NCBI GenBank assembly: GCA_937973905.1
Contig: CALJJR010000217.1
Span: 1-37,453 of the forward strand
Length of the DNA stretch: 37,453 bases
Direction of reading: 5' to 3'
DNA from: an uncultured Arenicella sp.
GTDB taxonomy: Bacteria > Pseudomonadota > Gammaproteobacteria > Arenicellales > Arenicellaceae
Shown: piece by piece, positions 7,726 through 16,523 of the stretch
Numbering within the stretch: the stretch's first letter is position 1
Layout: the number at the start of each line of letters is the position of its first letter
The notes under the pieces: model-generated
Seen by the model: only the letters and a program-made list of their open reading frames with translations
The model's database searches: none
What the model was told of the DNA's origin: nothing
Position numbers and translations under genes: made by a program

Positions 7726-9417
7726 TTATAAATTTTGTGTGTTGGGTGTTAGACGTACACGGCCCCAAGGGGTGCCGTAATGGATTCGTCCGGCTTCGTC
7801 TAACAGCGTGCCGGAAAAAAATGGATTAAAACGTTGCCCGCCGATCACGTAGTGGAACTGAGGTTCGCCGTTGCGCCAATCGAGCGCTTCTAATGTCCAC
7901 TTGTTGTTGCGCGCGCCAATTAGGTAAAGCATGCCATTGATGTTGCTAACAATCGGTACACAACTTGGTGAGCTGATTGAATTTGCAACCCATGCGTCTT
8001 CCAGCGTCTTGGACTGCGTATTCCAAACAAATTTCTGCACGCCATAAGGCTGGTGACGAGGGTTGCTACCAAGATAAGAAATGAGCAAGCTGCCAGCGCG
8101 TTCCGGCAGATACCAAGGTTTATTGCGGGGCTTATTGTTCACCACCGCGGCGCCATAGCCTGACACCACAACCGATTGTTCAGATTGAATTTCGCTTAGG
8201 TTTTGTTCCCCCATGGTGACGGGTAGTAAGCCAGCTACTCGGCGCGGTTGGCCCTGCAGGGCTTGCCAAGTGTCGGGAATATCATCTCGCCAGTACGCCA
8301 CTAGGTTCATCCGTTCATTGCCGTCAGTAATCACCACAAGCCGGTCGGCATCATCACCAAAGCCCATCAAAGACGGGGTGGCGCCGCTGCCATGTCCCCA
8401 ACTGTTGTCGTAGGGGACCGCCCAAGCGCCATCCTCAGGATTCGTGCTGAAGCCATCTCCGGTCCACGCCACCTTGTGCATGTATTCTTGAGAAGCGACA
8501 TAGATGCCGCCATCTTGATCAATAGCTGGCGCATTGCGTACCCAGCCGTAGCCGGTGCTCCGTGTTGCTTTATTTTCTGCACCGGCTGCGTGCTGTAATT
8601 TGCCGACGCGGTACGCGCTAAAGTCTGGCTTCATTGCGAGCAGGTAACCATGCTCGGTAATCATTACTAGCCAGCCGTCGTAAGTCATGTTTAGACCCAT
8701 GCTGTAACCGCTGATCTCACTTGGAAAATCAAAGCGACGCTGTAACTGGATCGCGGAAGCTGGGTCGGAGGGGTCTGCATCGCCATAAGCTTCGATAAAG
8801 CCGGCTTTATTGGCGATGAAGTAAGTGTTGGTGGCATCAAGCAGTGTATAAATACTCGCCAGAGAGCGCAGCTTTTGCGCTTCTCTAAATGCCTTTACGG
8901 TAGCGAAGAAGCCATCGTTGTTGTTATCAAAATAATCTATTGCAGAGTCAGCTCTGGCAGTGTCGTAATGCTCAACATGATCCAGCATCAGAGTGGAAAT
9001 TACTTGGTGTGAATCAAAGTCGAGTTTGACGATTCGATCCAGCCCATTGCCCCAGAATACGCGCTTACCATTGCTGTATTCAGGGCTGGTATACACGCCA
9101 AAAAAAGCGGGGCCAGTATGGGTGTACTGAATTTCTTCTGCTTCTAAGGTACGGCTTTTGTCGATCGGGCCAGCAACTTGTAAGCTGTCTTGCTGGTGTG
9201 ATCCGCCATGGCTCAGAGGATAAAGTGAATCGGCGAGAAAGGGGTTTGTGGGCGGTTGGTTTTGCGCACTGACGTTTTGTGTGCTGACCAAAAGCGCTGC
9301 AACGCAGGCTGCCACGAGCAAGATTTTCGCGTGAAGCGACTGCCTTCCGCACGCATTATTCGCAGCGTGCAGAAAGCTTATGCTTGGACCAATCTTGATG
9401 GTTCTCACCAGATTCAC
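7726..9417 (-). CDS. Secreted propeller-like protein of unknown function, coupled to the TonB receptor
   Basis: I do not recognise a named family with certainty. The 563-residue product starts at a GTG (9417) preceded by AAGGA. It has a long N-region, a hydrophobic segment at about 31-48 and a likely signal-peptidase site after VSAQ near residue 52. The mature part has repeated strand-rich blocks with Trp/Gly/Asp turns (for example GYGWVRNAPAIDQDGGIYVA and SLMGFGDDADRLVVITDGN), typical of a beta-propeller of the PQQ/SMP-30/strictosidine-synthase kind. An EF-hand-like loop DNNNDG occurs at 164-169. It lies 107 bases upstream of the TonB receptor and 26 bases downstream of the SCP2 gene. A role as a periplasmic or surface binding protein, or an enzyme acting on the imported substrate, is inference. 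Confidence 0.85.
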   Translation of the reverse strand: MNLVRTIKIGPSISFLHAANNACGRQSLHAKILLVAACVAALLVSTQNVSAQNQPPTNPFLADSLYPLSHGGSHQQDSLQVAGPIDKSRTLEAEEIQYTHTGPAFFGVYTSPEYSNGKRVFWGNGLDRIVKLDFDSHQVISTLMLDHVEHYDTARADSAIDYFDNNNDGFFATVKAFREAQKLRSLASIYTLLDATNTYFIANKAGFIEAYGDADPSDPASAIQLQRRFDFPSEISGYSMGLNMTYDGWLVMITEHGYLLAMKPDFSAYRVGKLQHAAGAENKATRSTGYGWVRNAPAIDQDGGIYVASQEYMHKVAWTGDGFSTNPEDGAWAVPYDNSWGHGSGATPSLMGFGDDADRLVVITDGNERMNLVAYWRDDIPDTWQALQGQPRRVAGLLPVTMGEQNLSEIQSEQSVVVSGYGAAVVNNKPRNKPWYLPERAGSLLISYLGSNPRHQPYGVQKFVWNTQSKTLEDAWVANSISSPSCVPIVSNINGMLYLIGARNNKWTLEALDWRNGEPQFHYVIGGQRFNPFFSGTLLDEAGRIHYGTPWGRVRLTPNTQNL

Positions 9418-9443
9418 ATTGCTATTTCCTTAACAACCAGCAG

Positions 9444-9761
9444 TTAGCCGTTGATAGGAAATAGGGTATTCATCTTCTGCGCCAAGATGACATTACCGGT
9501 TGCCTTCAGTTTGCCAGACATAAATGCTTGCATGCCATTTACGCTGCCATCAACAATACCCATAAAGGTGCCCACGTCTGATGAGATCGTCACAGTGGGA
9601 GCGTCATGGTCACCTTGTTGGATATCTTTAGTACCGTCCTTGACGACGACATAGTAGTTATCGTCATCGCTGAATTCATATTGAAACACTGCGTCGATCC
9701 CGGCGGCGGCATCGGCGTTAAAGTTCTCATCCATTTTTGCGAATAGTTCGGCTGCGTTCAT
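9444..9761 (-). CDS. SCP2 sterol-carrier domain protein
   Basis: This is a 105-residue single-domain protein with the SCP2 pattern: an N-terminal amphipathic helix (AAELFAKMDENF), central strands (YYVVVKDGT, PTVTISSD) and the closing segment GKLKATGNVILAQKMNTLF. SCP2 domains bind sterols, fatty acyls or acyl-CoAs in a hydrophobic tunnel. There is no signal peptide, so it should act in the cytoplasm, possibly shielding the hydrophobic substrate on its way to the ligase or SDR. The ATG at 9761 has GGAG upstream. It lies between the SDR gene (33 bases) and the secreted protein gene (26 bases) in the same operon. Confidence 0.93.
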   Translation of the reverse strand: MNAAELFAKMDENFNADAAAGIDAVFQYEFSDDDNYYVVVKDGTKDIQQGDHDAPTVTISSDVGTFMGIVDGSVNGMQAFMSGKLKATGNVILAQKMNTLFPING

Positions 9762-9794
9762 CGTGTACTCCAGTTAAAAAATAAAAAGTGGTTG

Positions 9795-10586
9795 TTATAA
9801 ATAGGGTGGCGTTATGGTGGCGCTTTTGTCAGCGTTTAAGGCCGCGCCATTCATGCCAACGGAATCGTCGGATGCCAAAAACAAGACAATCTTAGCAATA
9901 TCGTCAGGCATGCAGGTGTAACTCATGGCTTGCAGGGCTTTATTGCTATCTAGCTCTGGCATGTCGCCAGCAACTTCCATTGGCATATCAGTGGCAATAC
10001 CATCTGGGTGAATGCTGTTACATCGCACGCCATTTTGATGGCGGTGGCAGTGCACAGCAACGGCTTTGGTGATGCCTCTAACTGCGGCTTTGCTAGCAGA
10101 ATAAGCCACGAAGTAGGGCATGCCAAAAACCGCGGCTGACGACGACATATTAACGATCGAGCCGCCGCCAGATTTTTCCATCAACGGCAGGCAATGATGA
10201 ATTCCCAAGAACACGCCATCGGCGTTCACCGACTGGATGCGACGCCAGCCTTCGAGGGATTCGTTATTGATCTCACCAAACTGCAGAATTGCCGCGTTGT
10301 TTACCAATACGTCGAGTCGCCCATGCTCTGCGTCAATCTTTGCAACTAACTCGGCCCAGTCTTGCTCTGAGCTCACATCTTGCTTATAAAATTGCGTGTT
10401 GCCGCCGATTTCCGCTGCGGCTTTGCTACCGGTATCGGCATTGATATCAGTCATGATCACATGAGCGCCTTCGGCGGCCATCAGTTTGGCATTACACAAA
10501 CCAACCCCACGACTGGCGCCAGTTACTAAAACGATTTTGCCCGCTAGACGACCCGCGCCTTGATTTGTATCTGCTGTATTACTCAT
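9795..10586 (-). CDS. SDR resembling 3(17)beta-hydroxysteroid dehydrogenase
   Basis: This is a classical SDR of 263 residues with VTGASRGVG (21-29), LVNNAA (about 94-99), Ser149 and Y162-SAS-K166. After the active site it reads RCNSIHPDGIATDMP, and it ends with FLASDDSVGMNGAALNADKS. From memory, both segments are very close to Comamonas testosteroni 3(17)beta-HSD (NSIHPDGI and the end FLASDES...SELHAD). That supports oxidation of a 3beta- or 17beta-hydroxyl with NAD. The start ATG at 10586 overlaps the stop of the upstream ligase gene by four bases (ATGA), so translation is coupled. Exact stereospecificity cannot be read from sequence. Confidence 0.93.
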   Translation of the reverse strand: MSNTADTNQGAGRLAGKIVLVTGASRGVGLCNAKLMAAEGAHVIMTDINADTGSKAAAEIGGNTQFYKQDVSSEQDWAELVAKIDAEHGRLDVLVNNAAILQFGEINNESLEGWRRIQSVNADGVFLGIHHCLPLMEKSGGGSIVNMSSSAAVFGMPYFVAYSASKAAVRGITKAVAVHCHRHQNGVRCNSIHPDGIATDMPMEVAGDMPELDSNKALQAMSYTCMPDDIAKIVLFLASDDSVGMNGAALNADKSATITPPYL

Positions 10587-12280
10587 ACGACTCCAGTAAT
10601 CGATTGATATAGTTTCTTTGCTTCTACTTTTAAGACTTTGCCAGTGGCATTTCTAGCCAACGGCTGATCAATGATCAGCACTTCGCTGGGAACCTTATAA
10701 CTGGCAAGCGATTTGGCAGACCATGTCAGTAAGTCGTCTTCAGAGGTGCTCGAGTCTGATTGCAGGCGCACCATCGCGACCAGACGTTCGCCGAGCCGCT
10801 CGTCCGGTAAGCCAAAGGTCGTTAACTCAATCACATCAGGTGCTTGATTCAATACCCGCTCTACCTCAGCGCAATAAATGTTTTCCCCGCCCGAAATAAT
10901 CATTTCTGTGAGGCGATCAACCACGTACAACTTGCCTGTTTGGTCGAGATAACCAACATCACCGGTATGAAACCAGCCATCTTTAAAGCATTTTGAATTC
11001 GCTTCTGGTTGATTGTCATAACCGTGCATTACGGTTGCGCCACGGACGCAAATCTCGCCGGTCTCTCCAGACGATACGGCGTTACCCAGCTCATCACTGA
11101 TTTTGATGTCTGCCAACGACAGCGGCTGGCCAACACTTTCTGGCGTATCTAGAAATTCATCTCCGATGATCATGGCGATCACGCCGTTGGTTTCCGTCAT
11201 ACCGTAGCCGCTACCAACCGTTGCATTGGGAAAGGCTTCTTGGATCTGGCGCAGGAGCGATACCGGCGTCGATTGGCCGGCGACAGAGAGTGATGTCATG
11301 GAGCTAAGATCAAAGTTCTGCCGGTCGGCGAAGTTCAAGAGATCCCAATACATGGTTGGCACCCCAGGGAACATCGTAACGCGTTCCGTTTCGATGGCCT
11401 GCAACGCAGTTTCTGCTTCCCAGCGCGACAACATTACCAGTTTTCCTCCACGCACAAGATTGGCGAGAAAAACAGAATAACAGCCACTGACGTGAAACAG
11501 CGGGAACATGAGCAAAACGCTGGTTTGAGGAGCATTGGCGGCCAGCGTAGCCAAGTCGATACCGAGCTTTGCGGCCATCCCTGCACCAATAATGGCACTA
11601 GAAAATTCGTTCGCTTTTAGAGCGTTCATGACGCCACGGTGACTCAATAATGCGCCTTTTGGGCGGCCGGTGGTGCCAGAGGTAAACAATATCAGCGCGG
11701 TGTCATCCTGGTCACAATCGACTCGAGGCAAGACTGCCTCAGCATCTACCGCAAGTGCTTCACCCGTATGAGAGAGGCCCGTATAGCTCTGCTGTATATC
11801 AAACACGATGTGCGCAGGTGAGAGTTGATTGAGCTCCAAGCCATCAGCGGTTTTATGATCAGTCAGAATTAACTCGCAGCCCGTTGACTTGACTGAGTAA
11901 GCAATTTCATCGGCCGCGCCGCGGCTATTCACGAGTGCCGCAACCGCGCCAAGTGAGGTTACGGCGATAAACGACACCAGCCATTCTGGGCAGTTGCGCA
12001 TAACAATGGCGACGCGTGCTCCTTGTCTAATTCCAAAGCGGTTTTGCAGATCATTGGCCAGGCTGGCTGCTTGTTTATAGGCTTGTGCATAGCTCAGTCT
12101 GCGTTGGTCGAATACGGCAAGTTCTGAATCTGAGAAATTCTGCAGGCCTGAGTAAAGACGGCTAAGGCAAGGTTGCGCATTTTTAAATACCCGAACCTCT
12201 TGACCAGCCACCACTGCGCTGGCGTATTCAAACGGCGCGCCCGGAGCAGTGAATGATTGGATTAATTGATTGGTAGTCAT
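10583..12280 (-). CDS. Acyl-CoA ligase (class I adenylate-forming)
   Basis: The 565-residue protein activates a carboxylic acid to its CoA thioester through an acyl-adenylate. Motifs in order: the P-loop LFTSGTTGRPKGALLSH, the GYGMTETNG motif, WFHTGDVGYLD with the hinge DRLTEMIISGGENIY, and the C-terminal lysine region LARNATGKVLK. The neighbours (MFS transporter 13 bases upstream, HSD-like SDR overlapping by four bases, SCP2, TonB receptor) make a steroid side-chain carboxylate a reasonable substrate, similar to FadD17/FadD19 or bile-acid CoA ligases. It could also serve fatty acids. It has no signal peptide and should be cytoplasmic. Confidence 0.94.
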   Translation of the reverse strand: MTTNQLIQSFTAPGAPFEYASAVVAGQEVRVFKNAQPCLSRLYSGLQNFSDSELAVFDQRRLSYAQAYKQAASLANDLQNRFGIRQGARVAIVMRNCPEWLVSFIAVTSLGAVAALVNSRGAADEIAYSVKSTGCELILTDHKTADGLELNQLSPAHIVFDIQQSYTGLSHTGEALAVDAEAVLPRVDCDQDDTALILFTSGTTGRPKGALLSHRGVMNALKANEFSSAIIGAGMAAKLGIDLATLAANAPQTSVLLMFPLFHVSGCYSVFLANLVRGGKLVMLSRWEAETALQAIETERVTMFPGVPTMYWDLLNFADRQNFDLSSMTSLSVAGQSTPVSLLRQIQEAFPNATVGSGYGMTETNGVIAMIIGDEFLDTPESVGQPLSLADIKISDELGNAVSSGETGEICVRGATVMHGYDNQPEANSKCFKDGWFHTGDVGYLDQTGKLYVVDRLTEMIISGGENIYCAEVERVLNQAPDVIELTTFGLPDERLGERLVAMVRLQSDSSTSEDDLLTWSAKSLASYKVPSEVLIIDQPLARNATGKVLKVEAKKLYQSITGVV

Positions 12281-12293
12281 CTCTTTTTACCAG

Positions 12294-13631
12294 CTAGGCG
12301 ACGCCCACCGCAGCGGATTCTTGATCGGCGGTCGATACAAAGGGTTTGGGTTCGACGAAAGAATCGAAGTTTCTTCCAGCCAGCCAGTAACAGATGATGG
12401 CAATGACATAGCCAGACATCATCCACGCCAGTGCATAGCGAATTGAAAAATCGCCGTGCGCGCTACTAAATCCGTCAGACAAGACACCCACTAAAAACGG
12501 CCCGAGGCCGAAACCGAACAGATTCATCATAAACAATAGGATGGCGCAGGCGAGCGTGCGTTGATTGGCCGGCACAACTTCTTGGACCGCCACATATGTA
12601 GGCGCCGCCCACCAAGAACCCAATAAGGAGGCGATGGCAAACCATCCTAAAGCGACAGGTATGGTCATCTCCGAGAGCGCAAAAGTGTTGGCCTGTGGCC
12701 ACAATAAAAACCCCAACATCAACGGCAGTGAAAGCGTCAGACTCAGCGCAGGAACATACAGCAGCCATTGACGATTACGTTTGGCCAGCTTATCGCAGAC
12801 CGCCGCGCCAGCCAATGAACCTATCAAGCCGCAAGTGATCCCGATAATTCCCACTGCTGCGCCCGCTTTTACCACGGAAAGACCGTGCACGCGGATTAAG
12901 AAACTCGGCGCCCAGTAGCCCAGCGCATAGCCCGCCATGCTGGCAAACGCGCAACCGATCAAAATAAAGCGCATGGCATCACTGCGCCACATGCCGTTCA
13001 GAGTAGTCATAAACCCTAAGGGTTCTGACTGATCAAGCTGCTTGGCATCCCAGCGGCCACGTTCCGGTTCTTTGGTGGTGTAGCGCAATACCAGCGCGAG
13101 CAAAATGCCGGGTGCGCCGACCACAATAAATGCCAGACGCCAGCCGTAATTCTCGGCAATCCAAGCGCCACCAATGAAAGCCACCAAAGAACCGATAAAC
13201 GTTGCGCTCGAGAAAATGGCCATCGCCATGGACCGTTGTTCGGGCGGATAGTGATCGGTGATCATGGATTGCGAGGGTGGTACACCACCGGCTTCGCCCA
13301 CCGCCACTCCGGTGCGGAATAGAAATAATTGCCAGTAGTTAGTGGCGATTCCGCACAACACGGTGAATCCACTCCATAGTGCCGCAGCTATGGCGACAAT
13401 ATTGCGGCGGTGGCCGCGGTCCGCTAGCCGCGCCACGGGTATTGCCAAGCCAGCGTAAAAAACCGCAAATGAGAAACCGTATAACAGCCCCATTGCGGTA
13501 TCGCTGGCATTGAATTCTTGTTTGATCGGCTCCAGCAGAATAGCCAGCAATTGACGGTCGACAAAATTGAACACGTAGACCAAGGTCAACACGGCCAATG
13601 CGTAATGACGATTTGTGCTCAACGCCGACAT
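12294..13631 (-). CDS. MFS transporter, Spinster-like
   Basis: This 445-residue integral membrane protein has about 12 hydrophobic segments and a central cytoplasmic loop near residue 200. The N-terminal signature NFVDRQLLAILLEPIKQEF, then RLADRGHRR between TM2 and TM3 and GEAGGVPPSQSMI in TM4-5, is typical of the Spinster-like MFS branch, which transports lipids or organic acids. It is the first gene of the minus-strand operon leading through the ligase and SCP2 genes to the TonB receptor, so inner-membrane uptake of the same substrate is the natural inference; export of an intermediate is possible. No good ribosome site is seen at the ATG at 13631. The 265 bases upstream probably hold the promoter. 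Confidence 0.93.
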   Translation of the reverse strand: MSALSTNRHYALAVLTLVYVFNFVDRQLLAILLEPIKQEFNASDTAMGLLYGFSFAVFYAGLAIPVARLADRGHRRNIVAIAAALWSGFTVLCGIATNYWQLFLFRTGVAVGEAGGVPPSQSMITDHYPPEQRSMAMAIFSSATFIGSLVAFIGGAWIAENYGWRLAFIVVGAPGILLALVLRYTTKEPERGRWDAKQLDQSEPLGFMTTLNGMWRSDAMRFILIGCAFASMAGYALGYWAPSFLIRVHGLSVVKAGAAVGIIGITCGLIGSLAGAAVCDKLAKRNRQWLLYVPALSLTLSLPLMLGFLLWPQANTFALSEMTIPVALGWFAIASLLGSWWAAPTYVAVQEVVPANQRTLACAILLFMMNLFGFGLGPFLVGVLSDGFSSAHGDFSIRYALAWMMSGYVIAIICYWLAGRNFDSFVEPKPFVSTADQESAAVGVA

Positions 13632-13792
13632 GCTATGAATTTCATCTCCGAGTGTGGACTGGCTACGATCGAACTGAATAGTGTGGATTAAATCTGGCCA
13701 ATCTCTACCTCTGATTGCAAACCCCCAAACCCTAAAAACCCAAGGTAAGATTAAGCGCTGACTATTTCTCTGTGATTTGGCTATTTTGGAAT

Positions 13793-13826
13793 AATTCGTA
13801 ATCTTTCGCTTAATTGTATACGAATT
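13793..13826. promoter_or_regulatory. Inverted repeat AATTCGTA/TACGAATT upstream of the uptake operon
   Basis: Two perfect 8-base arms (13793-13800 and 13819-13826) are separated by 18 bases, inside an AT-rich 265-base gap (13632-13896) between the MFS and Ltp2-like genes. The gap holds no gene. The right arm overlaps GTATAC, a hexamer that also occurs within the palindrome before the TetR gene at 35087. It may be an operator or promoter region for the operon, about 160-195 bases before the MFS start. Confidence 0.4.
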
Positions 13827-13896
13827 TTCACGTTTTTAGCGGCTGTAAAGGCCAAAAACAGCAATTATTAAGGCGGAAAATGACATTGGGCCCCGA

Positions 13897-15066
13897 TTAG
13901 GCCTGTTTGCGTAATATCGCTGCGCCGGTTGGTACGCCGGCACCGGCGGTGACTAAAGCCTGATCGGAACGCTCAAGTTGGTTTGCTGAAGTGCCGCGCA
14001 TTTGTCGAACCACTTCAGCGATGCCATTTAAACCATGGATATAAGCCTCACCAAGCTGGCCGCCGTTGGTATTAACGGGCAGTTTTCCACCGCGTGAGAT
14101 ATGACCATCTTTGACAAAATCAGCAGCTTCACCAGGCGCACAAAAGCCAAATGCCTCCAGTTGCGGCAAAATTGCTGGCGTAAAGTGATCGTATAGACAG
14201 GCAAAATCTAGTTCATTGGGCGCTGTGTCGGCGCGCCTAAATAGGTCACATGACAGCGCATCGAATTCAGGGAAGTGGGCAATGTCCGCGTGATAGAAAG
14301 GCGTGATTTGTCGCGATGCTGGCACCGCACACTGACGAACACTGGCGATTTCAACCGGCGTATTGGGCAGATCGCGCGCGCGTTCCAAGCTGGTCACCAC
14401 AAATGCGACAGCGCCATCGCTTTCTTGGCAGCAATCGAATAAGCGTAACGGGTCTGCGATGAGCTTGGATTGTTGATGTTGCTCAAGGGTCAGAGGTTGT
14501 TGGTAAAAGAATGCGGCGGGATTGCTGGCGGCAAAATCTCGCATTGAAACTGCAATGCGGCCGAAGTCTTCGGAGGTGGCGCCGTATTTATGCATGTAAC
14601 GGCGGGTGCACATGGCAATCCAAGCGGCGGGTGTCATAAACCCAGTTGGGAAGTAATGACTGAAATGGATCATGTCTGGGTTGAGCGTATTCATATTCAT
14701 GATCTCGCCGCTACCAAATCTTAGACCAGAACGCTCGTTCATCGCTCGGTAGATGATCGCTGCCTGGCACTGACCGGTTTGGATGGCGCTCACCGCATGG
14801 GCAAAGGGGCCGAGAGCGCCGCCACCACCAAACTCGGTACGAGCGAAAAACCGTAGCTCTTGGCCACCGATCTGACGATGGATCTCAATTTCCCAATTGT
14901 TGTCCATTGAGAACGTGGCCATGCCGTCGATATCGCTACCCGTGAGGCCTGAATCTTGGACCGCAGCGTGTGCGGCTTCGCAAGCGAGCTGCATTTCACT
15001 GCGCCCAGAATTTTTTGAAAACTCCGTTGCTCCTAGGCCAACGATTGCCACCGCAGGCAAGTTCAT
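13897..15066 (-). CDS. ltp2: Ltp2-like steroid side-chain aldolase (thiolase fold)
   Basis: This is a 389-residue thiolase-superfamily protein of the lipid-transfer (SCP-x) branch that lacks the usual thiolase catalytic Cys and GHP motifs. Ltp2 works with the DUF35 domain of ChsH2 to retro-aldol cleave a 17-hydroxy steroid C22-oyl-CoA, giving the 17-ketone and propionyl-CoA. Two Tyr stand out: Tyr292 (LYDHFTP) and Tyr342 (GEAYIHG), 50 residues apart. This matches the spacing of Tyr294 and Tyr344, which I recall as key residues in Thermomonospora curvata Ltp2. The start overlaps the ChsH1-like stop by four bases, and the MaoC-DUF35 gene follows upstream, exactly the partners expected. A bile-acid Sal1-type aldolase is the closest alternative and would act equivalently. 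Confidence 0.9.
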   Translation of the reverse strand: MNLPAVAIVGLGATEFSKNSGRSEMQLACEAAHAAVQDSGLTGSDIDGMATFSMDNNWEIEIHRQIGGQELRFFARTEFGGGGALGPFAHAVSAIQTGQCQAAIIYRAMNERSGLRFGSGEIMNMNTLNPDMIHFSHYFPTGFMTPAAWIAMCTRRYMHKYGATSEDFGRIAVSMRDFAASNPAAFFYQQPLTLEQHQQSKLIADPLRLFDCCQESDGAVAFVVTSLERARDLPNTPVEIASVRQCAVPASRQITPFYHADIAHFPEFDALSCDLFRRADTAPNELDFACLYDHFTPAILPQLEAFGFCAPGEAADFVKDGHISRGGKLPVNTNGGQLGEAYIHGLNGIAEVVRQMRGTSANQLERSDQALVTAGAGVPTGAAILRKQA

Positions 15067-15470
15067 GCTGATTCTTCCAGAGTTAAATAGCCGGTGCCGG
15101 TAACGTGATTGCCTAAGCCGTTTTTACCTTTGAACGCTATTTCTAGCTCGTTGTCTTGAACTGCCGTGACCTGACCGCTCATCACCATGGTGTCGCCTGG
15201 GTAATTTGGTGCGCCCAGTTTTAAACTTATCCGCCGGATGCGCACCGTTGGCCCCGCCCAATCGCTAAGGTAGCGGCCGACTAAGCCGTTGGTGGTAAGG
15301 ATATTCATGAAAATATCCGGCGTCCCCTTTTGGTTGGCGGCGGCTTTGTCGTGATGAACATCTTCAAAGTCTTGGGACGCGATAGCGCCCGCCACAATTT
15401 GACGTGCGGTGATGGGGATGGGGAGTTCGGGGAGCTCATCACCCACTTTTACTTGCTGCGGTAGGTTCAT
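15063..15470 (-). CDS. chsH1: ChsH1-like MaoC-family enoyl-CoA hydratase subunit
   Basis: This 135-residue single hotdog protein has a hydratase-2 style active pair, Asp34 and His39 in QDFEDVHHD (D-x4-H). In Mycobacterium tuberculosis, ChsH1 pairs with the MaoC domain of ChsH2 to hydrate the C17-C20 unsaturated steroid C22-oyl-CoA before Ltp2 cleavage. The size and the order with both partners fit. It overlaps the downstream Ltp2-like gene by four bases (15063-15066) and the upstream MaoC-DUF35 gene by four bases (15467-15470), so the three are translationally coupled. Confidence 0.88.
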   Translation of the reverse strand: MNLPQQVKVGDELPELPIPITARQIVAGAIASQDFEDVHHDKAAANQKGTPDIFMNILTTNGLVGRYLSDWAGPTVRIRRISLKLGAPNYPGDTMVMSGQVTAVQDNELEIAFKGKNGLGNHVTGTGYLTLEESA

Positions 15471-16411
15471 TGTTCCACCTCGAAAATGGGCAGTGAAAGC
15501 CCTTTTTGGACTTCGACAATATTGGCGCGAACTGGCATTCCAATCTTGAGCTCGTCGTACTTCACGCCAGTAATTTGCGCGGCAATCCGCACGCCCTCAT
15601 CTAGGTCAACGAGAACGATGCAATTTGGTGAATCGAAGGGCGGTATCTCCGGATGATGAATCGATGTGAAGCTGTAGATTTTCCCTCGTCGTGTTGATTC
15701 GACGGTATGCCAATTAATGCTCTGACAGGCTTCGCACATCGGCTGTGGTGGGTGGCGCGAAACGTCGCAATCAGAGCATTGCTGAATCAGCAGCTTGCCA
15801 TCGCGTAACCCCTGCCAGTAATGCTGTGAGTCGGTGTTTTCAACGGGTCGAATACGCTCGATTTTTCGCGGGCTCGAGGGTGGCGCACCGGTAGAAGTTT
15901 GATTAGGCTGGTATTTTAAATAAGTGATGGTCGCCGTGCCGATCAGCGTTTTATCTTGACGAAAGTACTCCGCCAATTCAGTCACGAAGCAACCGGTGCC
16001 AAGGGCGGTATTTTTTAACGCTGAGATATCGCTGATGGTGGAGAAGCTATGCACATGATCGCCTTCATGCAGATACTCTAGGTACTGTTGGTCGTAGCTC
16101 ACTGCAACCGAACCAAAATAACCCAGCTCATCTAATTTGCCGAGAACTTCATAGGTGTTTTGATCGGTAGAGCCGGGCGCATAGTCACCGTGAACATCGC
16201 GAAACGTCCAAGACTGCAGCATGGTGGGAGGCGCGATCGCGGTCTCACCACCCAAGTACTCCGGGTGGGTATCTCCCATGGCTGCGCACCACTGCCAGAT
16301 CTGCGTGCGGCTTACCTTATTCCACGCCAAGTAGGGGCCAACGCGTTGACCGATATAGCGTTTTCGCAGTGGTTCAATCGCTTGTTCTAAGTCACTAAGA
16401 GCGGTATTCAT
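15467..16411 (-). CDS. chsH2: ChsH2-like MaoC-DUF35 fusion (hydratase and aldolase partner)
   Basis: This is a two-domain protein of 314 residues, about the size of the actinobacterial ChsH2. Residues 1-170 form a MaoC/hotdog domain, with GDTHPEY where a catalytic GD.NP.H would be, so it is probably the non-catalytic half of the hydratase. Residues 180-314 are a DUF35 domain: a rubredoxin-like zinc ribbon with Cys212, Cys215, Cys226 and Cys229, then an OB fold (IYSFTSIHHPE...). The DUF35 half is expected to bind and activate Ltp2. It is the first gene of the minus-strand operon and is divergent from the ACAD pair at 16524, which should make its substrate. Confidence 0.92.
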   Translation of the reverse strand: MNTALSDLEQAIEPLRKRYIGQRVGPYLAWNKVSRTQIWQWCAAMGDTHPEYLGGETAIAPPTMLQSWTFRDVHGDYAPGSTDQNTYEVLGKLDELGYFGSVAVSYDQQYLEYLHEGDHVHSFSTISDISALKNTALGTGCFVTELAEYFRQDKTLIGTATITYLKYQPNQTSTGAPPSSPRKIERIRPVENTDSQHYWQGLRDGKLLIQQCSDCDVSRHPPQPMCEACQSINWHTVESTRRGKIYSFTSIHHPEIPPFDSPNCIVLVDLDEGVRIAAQITGVKYDELKIGMPVRANIVEVQKGLSLPIFEVEQ

Positions 16412-16523
16412 TTAACTGGGCGAAAGCGCTGCTTTGCCACCGAGATGTTGGGTTCACGTGGTATTCGCAGCAATTATGCATTAATATTGCAAAATTGCCA
16501 ATGCAGCCTCAGTTGCTCCTCTT
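16412..16523. promoter_or_regulatory. Divergent promoter region between the ChsH2-like and ACAD operons
   Basis: This 112-base AT-rich gap must contain the promoters for both halves of the side-chain module. It holds AAAGC-gct-GCTTT (16423-16435), which includes the AGCGCT core shared with other intergenic regions, and GCAAT/ATTGC arms at 16470-16474 and 16486-16490. No clear -10/-35 pair can be assigned by eye. Confidence 0.5.

Noticed and set aside
13897-15066. Conventional thiolase for beta-oxidation
   Set aside because: The usual catalytic Cys and GHP motifs are absent, and the partners are a MaoC-DUF35 and a MaoC protein, which fits an aldolase role.
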